A stretch of 64,000 nt of DNA, taken from assembly GCA_963755435.1 (NCBI GenBank), contig CAVWJX010000007.1, positions 124,001 to 188,000 on the forward strand. Direction: 5' to 3'. Under the pieces are notes generated by a model. It worked only from the letters and a program-made list of their open reading frames with translations, was not told the origin of the DNA and did not search any database. The stretch comes from AP-15 sp963755435. Lineage in GTDB: Bacteria; Pseudomonadota; Alphaproteobacteria; ATCC43930; CGMCC-115725. Positions 17,109 through 27,866 of this stretch are shown here, one piece after another; the first letter of the stretch is position 1; each line of letters starts with the position of its first letter. Position numbers and translations under genes: made by a program.

Positions 17109-17957
17109 ATGCCGGATGATCGCGGGGCGGCCCGCATTCTCGCGCGCGGGAGCGCCGAATCGCCCTCGCTCAGGGTGGTCACCTACAACATCCATGGCTG
17201 CGTTGGGGTCGACCGCCGCTACGACCCGGCGCGGATCGCCGCCGTGTTGGATGAAATCGACGCCGACATCGCCTGTCTGCAAGAGGTCGGGGTGCGGCGC
17301 GGAACCGGGCTCGATCCCGACCAGGCAGCTTATCTGGCCGAGGCGACCGGTCGCCGGATCATTCTCGGCGCCGGGGCCCGCGGCCGCCGCGGCCGCTTCG
17401 CCAACGCGATCCTGACGCGGTTTCCGGTCGCCGCCGCTCACGCGATCGACCTCGCGGTTTCGGATTATGAGCCGCGCGCGGCGCTCGATGCCGATCTGAT
17501 GATCGGCGAGCGGGTGCTGCGCGTACTGGCGACGCATTTCGGCCTTCACGCTGGCGAACGACGGTTGCAGGCCAATCGCCTGATCGCAGCACTCGACGAG
17601 CCGTTCACGCCGGACCGGCGGGCCGCGCACGCGGTGCTGCTGGTCGGCGATTTGAACGAATGGCGCGGGCGCAGCGGCGGCATCCGCGCGCTCGACCGCT
17701 GCCTCGGGCCGAGTGCGGCGCCGCGCACCTTCCCGTCCTGGATGCCGGTCTTACCGCTGGACCGGATCTATGCCGACGGGCCGGCGGTATTGCGCGACGT
17801 TCATGTCTATCGCTCGCCGCTCGCCCGCCTCGCTTCCGATCACCTGCCGCTGGTTGGTACCCTGTGGTGGACCGCAGGCCAGCCGCGCCGCCGCGAGCGT
17901 GGCCGGGTGCTGCGCTGGCCGGCGCGGTCGCCATCCGGCCCGAGCGCGGATATTTGA
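17109..17957 (+). CDS. Endonuclease/exonuclease/phosphatase family protein
   Basis: The product has about 282 residues of the EEP superfamily. The core contains LRVVTYNIHGCVGVDRRYDP with the first metal Asn, then ADIACLQEV with the metal-binding Glu, FANAILTRFP, VLLVGDLNEWRGR with catalytic Asp/Asn, and LDRIYADGP and LASDHLPLVGTL with the final Asp-His. These proteins cut phosphodiester bonds in lipids or nucleic acid, and the YNIHGCVG variant resembles those found beside cardiolipin synthase-type genes. There is no signal peptide. TTG 17106 is an in-frame alternative three bases upstream, but ATG 17109 has better spacing to GAGGAGAAAAGG. The 276-base spacer upstream holds no gene I can support. 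Confidence 0.85.
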   Translation: MPDDRGAARILARGSAESPSLRVVTYNIHGCVGVDRRYDPARIAAVLDEIDADIACLQEVGVRRGTGLDPDQAAYLAEATGRRIILGAGARGRRGRFANAILTRFPVAAAHAIDLAVSDYEPRAALDADLMIGERVLRVLATHFGLHAGERRLQANRLIAALDEPFTPDRRAAHAVLLVGDLNEWRGRSGGIRALDRCLGPSAAPRTFPSWMPVLPLDRIYADGPAVLRDVHVYRSPLARLASDHLPLVGTLWWTAGQPRRRERGRVLRWPARSPSGPSADI

Positions 17958-18049
17958 TCCCGATCGGGCCAATCCGAATGCCCGGGGCGATCGGCCGGCG
18001 CGGTGCCGATCCGGTTGCCTCGCCCCGATGGCCGGGCTAAACCAGGGTC

Positions 18050-18391
18050 ATGGCGCCAAAGCGAAACCCGCTCAATCTGAACCCGCTGCAGCTGCGGACC
18101 CTGACCCTGTTGCAGGAGTTGGCGCGCCAGCCCGACTATGCGCGGCCCGGCGAAGAACCCGACAGCATCGTTCTGACCCGCCTGCCAGCGCCGCATGGCG
18201 ACCATTTTCACATCGGCGAAACCGTGGTGGCCTCGCGCGATGCCACCGGGCTGCGCAACCCGGCGGTGTGGGCGGCGCTCGAACGCAAAGGCCTGATCCG
18301 CTCGTCGCCGCCGACCGCGACTGTGACCGCGCTCGGGCTCGGCTATGACACCGGGCTGCGCGAGGCGATCCTGCACACCGCCGCCCATTAA
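18050..18391 (+). CDS. Conserved hypothetical protein, 113 residues
   Basis: The product begins MAPKRNPLNLNPLQLRTLTL. The first third looks helical (LNPLQLRTLTLLQELARQ), followed by GDHFHIGETVVASRDATGLRN and AVWAALERKGLIRS, which resembles the wing and last helix of a winged-helix domain. I do not recognise the family. It lies 92 bases after the EEP gene on the same strand and is convergent with the HAD gene. Length, codon use and clean start support a real gene. Confidence 0.65.
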   Translation: MAPKRNPLNLNPLQLRTLTLLQELARQPDYARPGEEPDSIVLTRLPAPHGDHFHIGETVVASRDATGLRNPAVWAALERKGLIRSSPPTATVTALGLGYDTGLREAILHTAAH

Positions 18392-18438
18392 GCCCGGTTG
18401 GCGGCTGAGCCCGGCCCGCGATCGAGCCGGGCGGGCGG

Positions 18439-19326
18439 CTACCAGGAAAACCGGCGGGCGACCGCGATCGGACATAGCTCCCGCCCGGCAATCGAGCCGG
18501 CGGCCAGCGCCGCGTCGATGTGCGCCAGATCGGGCTCGGCTTCGCCGCTGATGCCGAATTCCGCGGCGTGGATGCCGCCGGCGATAAAGAGACTGTCGAG
18601 ACCCGCCGCCGCCGCGCCGGCAATATCGGTGCGCAGGCTGTCGCCGACCGCGAGAATGCGCGAATGGTCGGCGATGCCGAGGAGGGACATGCAGCTGTCA
18701 TAGACCGAGCGATAGGGCTTGCCGTGCCAGCGCACCTGGCCGCCCTCGTGCTCGTACCATTGCGCCAGCGCGCCGGCGCACAATGCCAGCCGCGCGCCGT
18801 GCATGACCACCAGATCGGGGTTGGCGCAAACCATCGGCAGCGCCTTCGCCAACCCGCGGCGCAGCAGCGGCGCATAATCCTCGATCGTATCGTCCCAGCC
18901 GGCGGGGCCGGTGTTGAGGATGAAATCGGCGGTCTCGGCATCCTCGACATAGTGGAGCCCAAGCCCCTCGCGGATTTCGAGGTCGCGGTCCGAACAGATG
19001 TGCAGGCAGCGACGGCCGAGCCTCGCATAAAACGGGTCGTCGCGACGGTGAAGGAACTGCCAGGCCTCCTCGCCGGACGACATGACGTGATGATAGGTGC
19101 CCGGCGGCACGCCGATCTCGGTGATGCGGCGCACCACATCCTCGGCCCGGCGCGGCGCGTTTGATAAGAGGGCGATGCGCTTGCCGGCGTCGACGAGCGC
19201 GCCGAGGCAGGCGAGGGCGCCCGGCAGCGGCGCGACTCCGTCATGGATCACCCCCCACAAATCGAGGATGAACCCATCGTAGCGCGGCGCCACCGCGGCA
19301 ATGCCGGGAACAGAGATCGCTCGCAT
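18439..19326 (-). CDS. HAD-superfamily (subclass IIA, TIGR01459-like) hydrolase
   Basis: The product has 295 residues. HAD motif I is FILDLWGVIHDGV, with the nucleophilic Asp. In this alphaproteobacterial subfamily Trp occupies the position usually held by the second Asp, so this is not a local defect. Motif II is ALLSNAPRR, and motif IV is ILAVGDSLRTDIAGAAAAG with the metal-binding Asp. The large IIA cap lies between residues 60 and 210. The substrate is unknown; NagD-type sugar- or nucleotide-phosphate phosphatase activity is the usual guess. It is convergent with the 113-residue gene. Confidence 0.85.
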   Translation of the reverse strand: MRAISVPGIAAVAPRYDGFILDLWGVIHDGVAPLPGALACLGALVDAGKRIALLSNAPRRAEDVVRRITEIGVPPGTYHHVMSSGEEAWQFLHRRDDPFYARLGRRCLHICSDRDLEIREGLGLHYVEDAETADFILNTGPAGWDDTIEDYAPLLRRGLAKALPMVCANPDLVVMHGARLALCAGALAQWYEHEGGQVRWHGKPYRSVYDSCMSLLGIADHSRILAVGDSLRTDIAGAAAAGLDSLFIAGGIHAAEFGISGEAEPDLAHIDAALAAGSIAGRELCPIAVARRFSW

Positions 19327-19545
19327 CAGCCATCAACCTCGGCGATGACGCGGCGCCGGTCAAGCCCCGGAAAGCCCGCGCGCGATGCAGCAGAAAGCCC
19401 AGTTCACCGACGCAGGAACTCTGCCGTGCATCTCACCTGCTTGCCTATTTTTTACGAATATTTACGAAATTTCTTGGAGCATGCCGGCCGGCAAGTCCGT
19501 TCAGAAGACCAGAAGAATGTAGGTTCGTTTAGTCTAGGAGAGATC

Positions 19546-19812
19546 ATGAGGACGGTTTTGTACGTGGGCCCGCTGCTCGAAAGCAACGGAAAGTTCAGCT
19601 ACGACACCTTCTCTCTCGCCGAAGGGTTGCGCCGCTCATTCCGTTACCAACGCGTCGAGCAGGCGCGGCATGACCGCGATGCCATGGTTGCAGAAGCTGA
19701 GGCCAATCCGAATATGCGCGTGCAGATCTGCGAGACCGCAGTCGAATTTCGACAAAAGGTGGCGGTGGCCGGGAATCCAGCGGCCGGGGAGGATGGGAAA
19801 GCCGGCGGCTGA
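19546..19812 (+). CDS. Small hypothetical protein (88 residues)
   Basis: The frame begins at ATG 19546, preceded by AGGAGAGATC, a strong ribosome site at good spacing. It reads MRTVLYVGPLLESNGKFSYD and continues through FSLAEGLRRSFRYQRVEQAR. No family is recognised. A stretch at about 19440-19480 upstream is AT-rich and could hold its promoter. The Shine-Dalgarno match is the main support. The frame could instead be the surviving 5' part of a longer glycosyltransferase- or regulator-like gene. Upstream 19327-19545 and downstream 19813-19995 hold nothing else visible. Confidence 0.45.
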   Translation: MRTVLYVGPLLESNGKFSYDTFSLAEGLRRSFRYQRVEQARHDRDAMVAEAEANPNMRVQICETAVEFRQKVAVAGNPAAGEDGKAGG

Positions 19813-19995
19813 GCTGTCTCGGCAGAGCCGGCCATCGTCGGGGCCAGTGCCGCTCGCCCGACAGATTGCGCATCCCGGTCACCCCGTGGGGGCGATATTT
19901 TGGCTCCTCGTGGGGGTTGCGGCCGTCCGGCGCGGGCACACCGCGGGTAGGGTCACGTTGATAGTCCGGGCGTTCGGCCCTATGTTCGGCCGTGC

Positions 19996-21798
<1,803 letters not shown>

Positions 21799-21872
21799 CG
21801 CGCGCCGCGCCCGCCGCCTGGACCGTCGTTGGGACGGGCTAGCGCAGCCCTGTTGCCATCGGTCGTCAATGA

Positions 21873-22121
21873 CGCCTGTATCTCGGTTTGGAGCGGCCGG
21901 GCGACCATGTGTTCCCCGGCGCGCCGATCGCAGTCATGACCCAGTCTACGGAAAGGGCCGACGCCGCAGTCCGCAACGCCACGGCCTTGGGACCCCAGCG
22001 ATCCGACTCGGGTCGAGGCCTTGCAGCGGCATTGGTGCTGGGCGACGCCGAACGGGGCATTGCCACGCCTCTCGGATCTCGGCGATGTCCACAAGCGCCA
22101 CGCCAGCTTCGAGAAGCATGA
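21873..22121 (+). pseudogene. Possible remnant of a DUF2254-type membrane protein gene
   Basis: The 487 bases between lepA and the MscS gene hold no intact gene. One frame reads LYLGLERPGDHVFPGAPIAV and then LAAALVLGDAER. This resembles the DUF2254 soluble-domain pattern RPGDF-V-PG-PLA followed later by a VLG-ERT segment. The frame has no proper start, lacks the downstream part of that domain, and the rest is scrambled. I read it as a decayed fragment. The match is from memory of the family and could be coincidence. Confidence 0.3.
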
Positions 22122-22284
22122 GGCGGCACCGCATTGTCGAACATATCCCCCGATCGCAGGGTTAACGGGGGAAACAAGTGCGGTGGAACCGTCTTTTGGG
22201 ACGGGAGATTGACAAGGCGAAGCCGCGCCGACCCGGCGATTAGATAGACTGGTATAGCGCCGCGATCGGTGTGGGAGAGACCGC

Positions 22285-23259
22285 GTGCATTTCTTTGGAA
22301 TCGATTGGGTCGGAATCAACGCGGAGAACGGGCGTAAGCTCCTCCTCTCAATCATATATATCGGAGTCGTCCTGCTTGCCGGCGTGATCCTGCGGGCGCT
22401 GGTCGGGCTGGTGCTCGGGCGCACGGACCACGCGACGATTTAAACAAGGTTCTGGACGCGCCAGGGTGTCAGCCTGCTCGCGGCGTTCGTCCTGATCCTC
22501 GGATTGTTGTCGATCTGGTTCAACGACCCGACCCGGCTCGCGACCGCCTTTGGTCTGATGTCCGCAGGCCTCGCTTTTGCTCTGCAGCAAGTGGTGACGG
22601 CGATCGCGGGCTATTTCGTCATCCTGCGCGGGTCGACTTTCACCGTCGGCGACCGCATCTCGATGGGAGGGGTGCGCGGCGACGTGCTGCGATTGGGCTT
22701 TATTCAGACGACGATCATGGAAATGGGTCAGCCGCCCAGCATGCAAGCCGCCGATCCGGCGATGTGGGTCAGGAGCCGCCAGTTCACCGGCCGCATCGTC
22801 ACGGTCAGCAATTCCAGGATTTTCGCCGAGCCGGTGTTCAATTACACCCGCGACTTCCCTCTCATTTGGGAGGAGATGGCTCTTCCAATCACCTACCAGG
22901 CCGATCGCAGCCGGGTGGAGGCGATCCTGCTGGAGGCGGCGAAGCGACATGCGATCGATCCCGATGCGATGGCGGCCGAAGCCAAGAGCGAACTACAGCG
23001 CCGCTTCGGGGTTCAACCGATTGATCTGGAGCCGCGGGTGTTTTACCGCATTACCGACAATTGGCTTGAGTTGACGGTGCGCTTCATCGTCGAGACGCAT
23101 CGGATTCGCGACGCCAAAGACGCGATGAGCCGGTACATTATCATCGAATTGGACAAGGCTGGCATCGGCATCGCGTCTGCGACCTACGACGTCGTGGGCT
23201 TTCCATCGATCGAAGTCCGGTCGACCAGAGACAGCGTAGACCCGCGGCGGCAGACCTAG
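22285..23259 (+). pseudogene. MscS-family mechanosensitive channel gene interrupted by an in-frame stop
   Basis: From GTG 22285 the frame reads VHFFGIDWVGINAENGRKLL, one membrane segment (LLLSIIYIGVVLLAGVILRA) and TDHATI, and then meets TAA at 22441-22443. The same frame continues without break to 23259: RFWTRQGVSLLAAFVLILGL (second segment), the pore helix region AGLAFALQQVVTAIAGYFVI, and the beta domain FTVGDRISMGGVRGDV with VTVSNSRIFAEPVFNYTRDF. The stop would be one substitution from AAA (Lys). Internal starts (TTG 22504) could yield a truncated pore-domain protein. The gene is either a recent pseudogene, a read-through case or a sequencing error. Confidence 0.75.
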
Positions 23260-23267
23260 GCGAGGCC

Positions 23268-23301
23268 GCGATCGGCGGCCGCATCATCGCCCGCGAGACG
23301 G
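23268..23301 (+). repeat. 34-bp direct repeat, displaced copy of lepA sequence
   Basis: This is an exact copy of 21595-21628 lying just after the MscS stop, out of any coding context. It runs directly into the sequence before the REP-like palindrome at 23321. Together with the lepA copy it brackets the decayed interval 21629-23267. Confidence 0.9.
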
Positions 23302-23320
23302 GTTTGTCCGGCAACTCGTC

Positions 23321-23348
23321 GATGGCCGGGACATGCCCGGCCATGACC
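23321..23348. repeat. Short REP-like palindrome
   Basis: GATGGCCGGGAC-ATGCCCGGCC-ATGAC has arms GGCCGGG/CCCGGCC and nearly matches 2983-3010. It lies between the convergent ends of the MscS pseudogene and the amidohydrolase gene, where it could act as a bidirectional transcript end or mRNA stabiliser. Confidence 0.55.
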
Positions 23349-23381
23349 GTCGCAGCGACGCCTTTTAGCTATGGCGGGGCC

Positions 23382-24521
23382 CTAGTTGATCAGCCCGTAG
23401 AACTTGCCGGCGTTCTCGCAGGTGATCTTGTGCACCACATCGGCCGGCAGACCGGCAAACTGCTCCTTGATGTATTTCGAGGATTCCGGCCACACGCCGT
23501 CGGTGTGCGGATAGTCGGAACCCCACATCAGGGTCTCGACCCCGATGTCCTCGTAGAGCTTGGTGCCGATCGGATCGAACTGGAACGTCGCCTTGCACTG
23601 GCGACGCCAGTATTCGCTGGGCTTCATCTTGATCAGGTCGCGGAAGCGGTCTTCATACTCGAAATCCATGCGGTCGAGCGCGTAAGGCAGCCAGCCGATG
23701 CCGCTCTCGCCAAACGAGACCTTGAGCCGCGGATGGCGCTCGAGCACGCCGGCGCCGATCAGCGCCGCGATGATGTTGATCAGGCCCATCTGGAATGCCG
23801 AGACACCGGTGAACATCGCCGCCCGCCGGACTTGCCCGGAAACCCCTTCGCGCGCCCTCGGCGACGTCGTCGGGAAGGTATGGAAATGCAACGGTAATTG
23901 CACGTCCTCGACGGCTTTCCACAACGGCTCCCAGACCGGGTGCCACATCGGCTCCATGTCCCATGAGCACGAAAGTTCGAGCCCCTTGATCCCCATCCGC
24001 GCGACCCGGTGGATTTCCTTGACGGTCTCGTCGATGTCGCCATAGGGCAGGCAGGCGAGCCCGATCTCGCGCTCGGGATAGTGGCTGCAGAACTCCCGGA
24101 GCCAGTCGTTGTAGATGCGCAGCATCTGGTTCGAGGCTTCGCGGTCGTTCAAGCGCGAGGCGGCGCCGAGAATGCCGTAGATCACCTCGGCGTCGACACC
24201 GTCGCGATCCATATCCTTGATCCGCAGATGCGGGTCGCTGCAGCGGCGGATGTCCTTTTTGCCATCCTCGTACATGCCGGTCTGGGCCATGATGTCGACC
24301 CGGTGGTTCTGCCCGGGGACGAACGGTGCGCCACCCGGCCCGACGCCGTTTTTCAGCCCGAAATCGGCGCCGTTCTTGGCCACCCAGTGCGGCCCTTGCG
24401 GCCCGTCCGCAACATAGGGCATGCGGTCTTTCAGCTCGCGCGGCGCCTCGGAGACGAACAGGTCGGGCGGCATCCACGGCATGTCGAGATGGCAATCGGC
24501 CGAGATTCTGCGATACTGCAT
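23382..24521 (-). CDS. Amidohydrolase 2 family metal-dependent hydrolase
   Basis: The product has about 379 residues of the amidohydrolase-2 (ACMSD-related) TIM barrel. The N-terminus holds RRISADCHLDMPWMPPDLF, the first metal-binding Asp/His region. HFHTFP near residue 225 gives the middle histidines, and MWGSDYPHTDGVWPES is the C-terminal metal Asp region typical of the family. Members decarboxylate or hydrolyse aromatic-ring fission products. Start: ATG 24521 has GGAG 12 bases upstream, while ATG 24542 would add seven residues without support. It is divergent from pdxJ. Confidence 0.88.
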   Translation of the reverse strand: MQYRRISADCHLDMPWMPPDLFVSEAPRELKDRMPYVADGPQGPHWVAKNGADFGLKNGVGPGGAPFVPGQNHRVDIMAQTGMYEDGKKDIRRCSDPHLRIKDMDRDGVDAEVIYGILGAASRLNDREASNQMLRIYNDWLREFCSHYPEREIGLACLPYGDIDETVKEIHRVARMGIKGLELSCSWDMEPMWHPVWEPLWKAVEDVQLPLHFHTFPTTSPRAREGVSGQVRRAAMFTGVSAFQMGLINIIAALIGAGVLERHPRLKVSFGESGIGWLPYALDRMDFEYEDRFRDLIKMKPSEYWRRQCKATFQFDPIGTKLYEDIGVETLMWGSDYPHTDGVWPESSKYIKEQFAGLPADVVHKITCENAGKFYGLIN

Positions 24522-24697
24522 GTCGTTTACTCCGCTCCACAATTGACCAAGCAGATGTGCCGCCCGACTGTACTCTCACCCGGCGCGGATTTCCTATCGA
24601 TGCGAGGCCCGATGCGCGGCGTTTTTGCAACTGCGGCATGAGTTCCGCGCAACCCCGGAGCTGACCGCGGCGGCCCGGCCGGTATAGGATCGACGCC

Positions 24698-25441
24698 ATG
24701 CCCAGGCTCAGCGTCAATCTCAACAAGATCGCGCTGTTGCGCAACTCGCGGCGCACCGGCGTCCCCGATGTGGTGCGGTTCGGCCGGCTCGCGCACGAGG
24801 CCGGGGCCGATGGGCTGACCGTCCATCCGCGCCCGGACGAACGTCATATCCGGCGCGGTGACGTGTTCGATCTCGCCCGGCTGATGCAGCCGTGGCGGCC
24901 GGGGTTCGAACTCAACATCGAGGGTTATCCGGACGAGCGCCTGATCGAACTGGTTAGTCGGGTGATGCCCGAGCAATGCACGCTGGTCCCGGACGGGCCG
25001 GGGGTGCTGACCTCGGAGGAAGGCTGGAGGCTTGGGCCCGAAGAGCGCGCGGTGGTGTTGCCGGCGATCGCCGCGCTCAAAAAGCGGGATGTGCGGGTGA
25101 TCCTGTTTGTCGATCCCGACCCGGCGAGCGTCGAGCCGGTGCGCGCGGCCGGCGCCGACGGCATCGAGATCTACACCGGCAGCTATGCCGCTGCATTCCG
25201 CGCCGGCTCCCCGGACGCTCGGTTGGCGGCCTGCGCGGCAACCGCGGCGCGCGCCGCGCAGCTCGGCCTCGCGGTCAATATCGGCCACGATCTAAACCTC
25301 GCAAACCTGCCGCCTCTGGTTGCGGCGCTGCCGGGGGTGGCCGAGGCCTCGATCGGCCACGAGCTGACCGCCGATGCGCTGGTCATCGGCTTTGCCGCGG
25401 CGGTGCGCGCCTACAAGGCGGCATTGGCCGACCCCGGCTGA
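24698..25441 (+). CDS. pdxJ: Pyridoxine 5'-phosphate synthase
   Basis: This 247-residue TIM-barrel enzyme closes the pyridine ring of vitamin B6 from 1-deoxyxylulose 5-phosphate and 3-amino-2-oxopropyl phosphate. Signatures in order are RLSVNLNKIALLRNSRRTG, LTVHPRPDERHIRRGDV, FELNIEGYP, EQCTLVPD, GADGIEIYTGSYA and NIGHDLNLANLPPL. The length is normal. It is followed after 164 bases by a membrane PH-domain protein that is probably unrelated in function. Confidence 0.97.
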   Translation: MPRLSVNLNKIALLRNSRRTGVPDVVRFGRLAHEAGADGLTVHPRPDERHIRRGDVFDLARLMQPWRPGFELNIEGYPDERLIELVSRVMPEQCTLVPDGPGVLTSEEGWRLGPEERAVVLPAIAALKKRDVRVILFVDPDPASVEPVRAAGADGIEIYTGSYAAAFRAGSPDARLAACAATAARAAQLGLAVNIGHDLNLANLPPLVAALPGVAEASIGHELTADALVIGFAAAVRAYKAALADPG

Positions 25442-25605
25442 GAGAGGCAGGCGGGCCCGGCTGCCGCCATCGCCGACATCGGGCAGAACCCGGTCCAACC
25501 GGATATGATATAATCGGCGGCTGCGAGGGCGGCCGGCGAAGCCCGCGAATGGTTGCGGCTGGCCGCTGGACCGAACCCGTGGGCCGATCAAGGATGCCTG
25601 CCGCG

Positions 25606-26094
25606 ATGAGGTACGTCACACGGGTGCTACAGCCGGGCGAGACCGTGGTCTATCAGACGCGGCTGCATTGGCTGATCTATCTGCGGGCGATCCTGGCGCT
25701 GATCGTCTGCGGCTTTTTCGTCGGCGGCGCGCTTTCGCTCGCCAGCAACCAGCGGCAATCTCTGAGCCTGGCCTTGTGGATCGCAGCGGCGATCTTCTTC
25801 CTGCTCGCGATTTCGGCGGCGCTTGGCGCGTTCATCCGGCGCGCCACCACCGAGCTCGCGGTCACCGACCATCGGGTGATCTACAAGACCGGGCTTCTGT
25901 CGCGCCATACCCTCGAGATGAACCGATCCAAGGTCGAGAGCGTCGACGTCAACCAGACCCTTCTCGGCCGCATGCTCGGCTATGGCACGATCATCGTGCG
26001 CGGCACCGGCGGCAGCCTCGAGCCGATGCGCCGGATCGCCGACCCGCTGACCTTTCGCAGCCATATCACCGCCGCCGATCAGACCCGCCTCTAG
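25606..26094 (+). CDS. Membrane protein with bacterial PH (bPH2) domain
   Basis: The product has about 162 residues. After MRYVTRVLQPGETVVYQTRL come two transmembrane segments (IYLRAILALIVCGFFVGGAL and LWIAAAIFFLLAISAALGAF), then a bPH2/YdbS-like domain: TELAVTDHRVIYKTGLLSRH, EMNRSKVESVDVNQTLLGRM, YGTIIVRGTGGS, RRIADPLTF. Such proteins are inner-membrane and of unknown function, sometimes linked to stress resistance. ATG 25594 is an in-frame alternative adding four residues. The spacer 25442-25593 shows nothing notable. Confidence 0.85.
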   Translation: MRYVTRVLQPGETVVYQTRLHWLIYLRAILALIVCGFFVGGALSLASNQRQSLSLALWIAAAIFFLLAISAALGAFIRRATTELAVTDHRVIYKTGLLSRHTLEMNRSKVESVDVNQTLLGRMLGYGTIIVRGTGGSLEPMRRIADPLTFRSHITAADQTRL

Positions 26095-26265
26095 CACCCG
26101 CCGCGACGCCGGCAGGCTCGCGGGGAGCGGCGCCCCCGGACCGCGCACCCGCGCCGCGCAAGCGATCCGCGCGCCGGTCATCGCGCCCGACAGCGATAAA
26201 GCATCTGGCTCGCGGCGCCCTTCTCCCGTAAGCTCGCGGCCGCGCGCCGAGCGGAAACCGCTCCG

Positions 26266-27816
26266 ATGCTCGCTGTCGATAAGGAGTTCGTTCCGGTGCC
26301 GTGCCGCCCCCCAACCCTGGTGCGCCGTGCCGCCGCCGCGGTGGTCGCGGCATTGCTGTTCGCCCTGCCGGCGACCATCGCCAGCACGCCGGCGTTGGCG
26401 CGCGGGGCGCCCGACAGCTTTGCCGACCTCGCCGCCCGGCTGCTGCCCTCGGTGGTCAACATTTCGACGACGCAGATCCTGAAGACCACGAGCGGTAACG
26501 GCGACCAAAACCAGCCCGACATGCCGCAATTTCCGCCGGGCTCGCCATTTGAAAAGTTCTTTCACGACTTTCTCGAGCACGGCCTGCCCAAAGGCGACCA
26601 GCCCGACCTCGCGCCGCGCAAGGCAACTTCGCTCGGCTCCGGCTTCATCATCGATCCGGCCGGCTACATCGTCACCAACAACCACGTCATCGCCGACGCC
26701 GACCAGATCACCGTGATCTTGCACGACAACACCAATCTGAAGGCAACCGTCGTCGGCCGCGACACCAAGACCGACATCGCGCTGCTCAAGGTCAACGCCG
26801 GCGAGCCCTTGACCGCGGCGACCTGGGGCAACAGCGATGCCTCGCGGGTCGGCGACTGGGTGCTGGCGATCGGCAACCCGTTTGGGCTCGGCGGCAGCGT
26901 CACCGCCGGCATCCTGTCGGCGCGGCAGCGCGACATCAATTCGGGGCCCTACGATGATTTCCTGCAGACCGACGCGCCGATCAATCGCGGTAATTCGGGC
27001 GGTCCGATGTTCAACATGGACGGCCAGGTGATCGGCATCAATACCGCGATCTATTCGCCCTCGGGCGGCTCGATCGGCATCGGCTTTGCCATTCCGTCGG
27101 AGCTCGCCGAGGAAGTCGTCGACGAGCTCAAGAATGAGGCCGATCACACCGTGCATCGCGGCTGGCTCGGCGTGCGAATCCAGGCAGTGACCGACGAGAT
27201 CGCCGAGAGCCTCGGGCTCGGCAAGCCGCGCGGTGCGCTGGTCGCCAGCGTCACCGGCAACGGCCCAGCGCAGGCCGCCGGGATCGAGCCGGGCGATGTG
27301 ATCCTGGCCTTCAACGGCAAGGATGTCGAGGACATGCGGAGCCTGCCGCGGCTGGTTGCCGAGACGCCGGTGAACAAGACGGTCGCCGTGTCGCTGTGGC
27401 GCAGACGCGCCCAGACGACCGTCGAGGTCAAGGTCGGCAAGCTGAAGGACAGCGATCTGCAGGCCAATGCGCAGCCCGACGTGACCAAGCAAACCGCCAA
27501 AAGCGCGCCCGGCCTGGTCAAAACCTTGGGGCTGACCCTTTCCGGCATCACCCCGGATCTGAAGGACAAATATTCCCTCGGCGACGATGCCAAGGGAGTG
27601 GTCGTCATCGACGTCGCGAAGAACAGCGCGGCCGACAATCGCGGCGTGCGGCCGGGCGACATCATCATGGAAGCGGCGCAGGAAGAAGTCAGAAACCCGC
27701 AGGATGTCAGCACCAAGATCGACCAGGCAAAGAAATCCGGGCGCAAATCGATCCTGCTGCTGGTCGAGCGGCAAGGCGACCTGCACTTTGTAGCACTGCG
27801 TCTCGACCGCAGCTGA
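26266..27816 (+). CDS. degP: Periplasmic serine protease, Do/DegP family
   Basis: This 516-residue HtrA-type protease degrades misfolded periplasmic proteins. A signal peptide (residues about 18-46, ending near TPALARG) exports it. The trypsin-like domain has the triad His140 (TNNHVI), Asp170 (KTDIALLKV) and Ser244 (NRGNSGGPMFN). Two PDZ domains follow: GWLGVRIQAVTDEIAESLG to about residue 390, and a second beginning near GLTLSGITPDLKDKY. The ATG at 26266 gives a long pre-signal part; a GTG at 26296 is possible. It is convergent with serB. Confidence 0.94.
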   Translation: MLAVDKEFVPVPCRPPTLVRRAAAAVVAALLFALPATIASTPALARGAPDSFADLAARLLPSVVNISTTQILKTTSGNGDQNQPDMPQFPPGSPFEKFFHDFLEHGLPKGDQPDLAPRKATSLGSGFIIDPAGYIVTNNHVIADADQITVILHDNTNLKATVVGRDTKTDIALLKVNAGEPLTAATWGNSDASRVGDWVLAIGNPFGLGGSVTAGILSARQRDINSGPYDDFLQTDAPINRGNSGGPMFNMDGQVIGINTAIYSPSGGSIGIGFAIPSELAEEVVDELKNEADHTVHRGWLGVRIQAVTDEIAESLGLGKPRGALVASVTGNGPAQAAGIEPGDVILAFNGKDVEDMRSLPRLVAETPVNKTVAVSLWRRRAQTTVEVKVGKLKDSDLQANAQPDVTKQTAKSAPGLVKTLGLTLSGITPDLKDKYSLGDDAKGVVVIDVAKNSAADNRGVRPGDIIMEAAQEEVRNPQDVSTKIDQAKKSGRKSILLLVERQGDLHFVALRLDRS

Positions 27817-27866
27817 GCGCCGGGACCGCGGTTCGTGACGGCGGCGGCGGCTGGCGAGATCAGCGC

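Noticed and set aside
16833..17630. N-terminal extension of the hydroxybutyrate dehydrogenase frame
   Set aside because: Family length and the ribosome site place the start at 16832, and the extension lies antisense to the EEP gene.
18439..19326. DLWGVIH in the HAD protein as a lost catalytic Asp
   Set aside because: Trp at this position is typical of the subfamily, so it is not a defect.
25627..27786. 719-residue open frame antisense to the PH protein and degP
   Set aside because: A GC-rich shadow with no family features; both sense genes are well supported.
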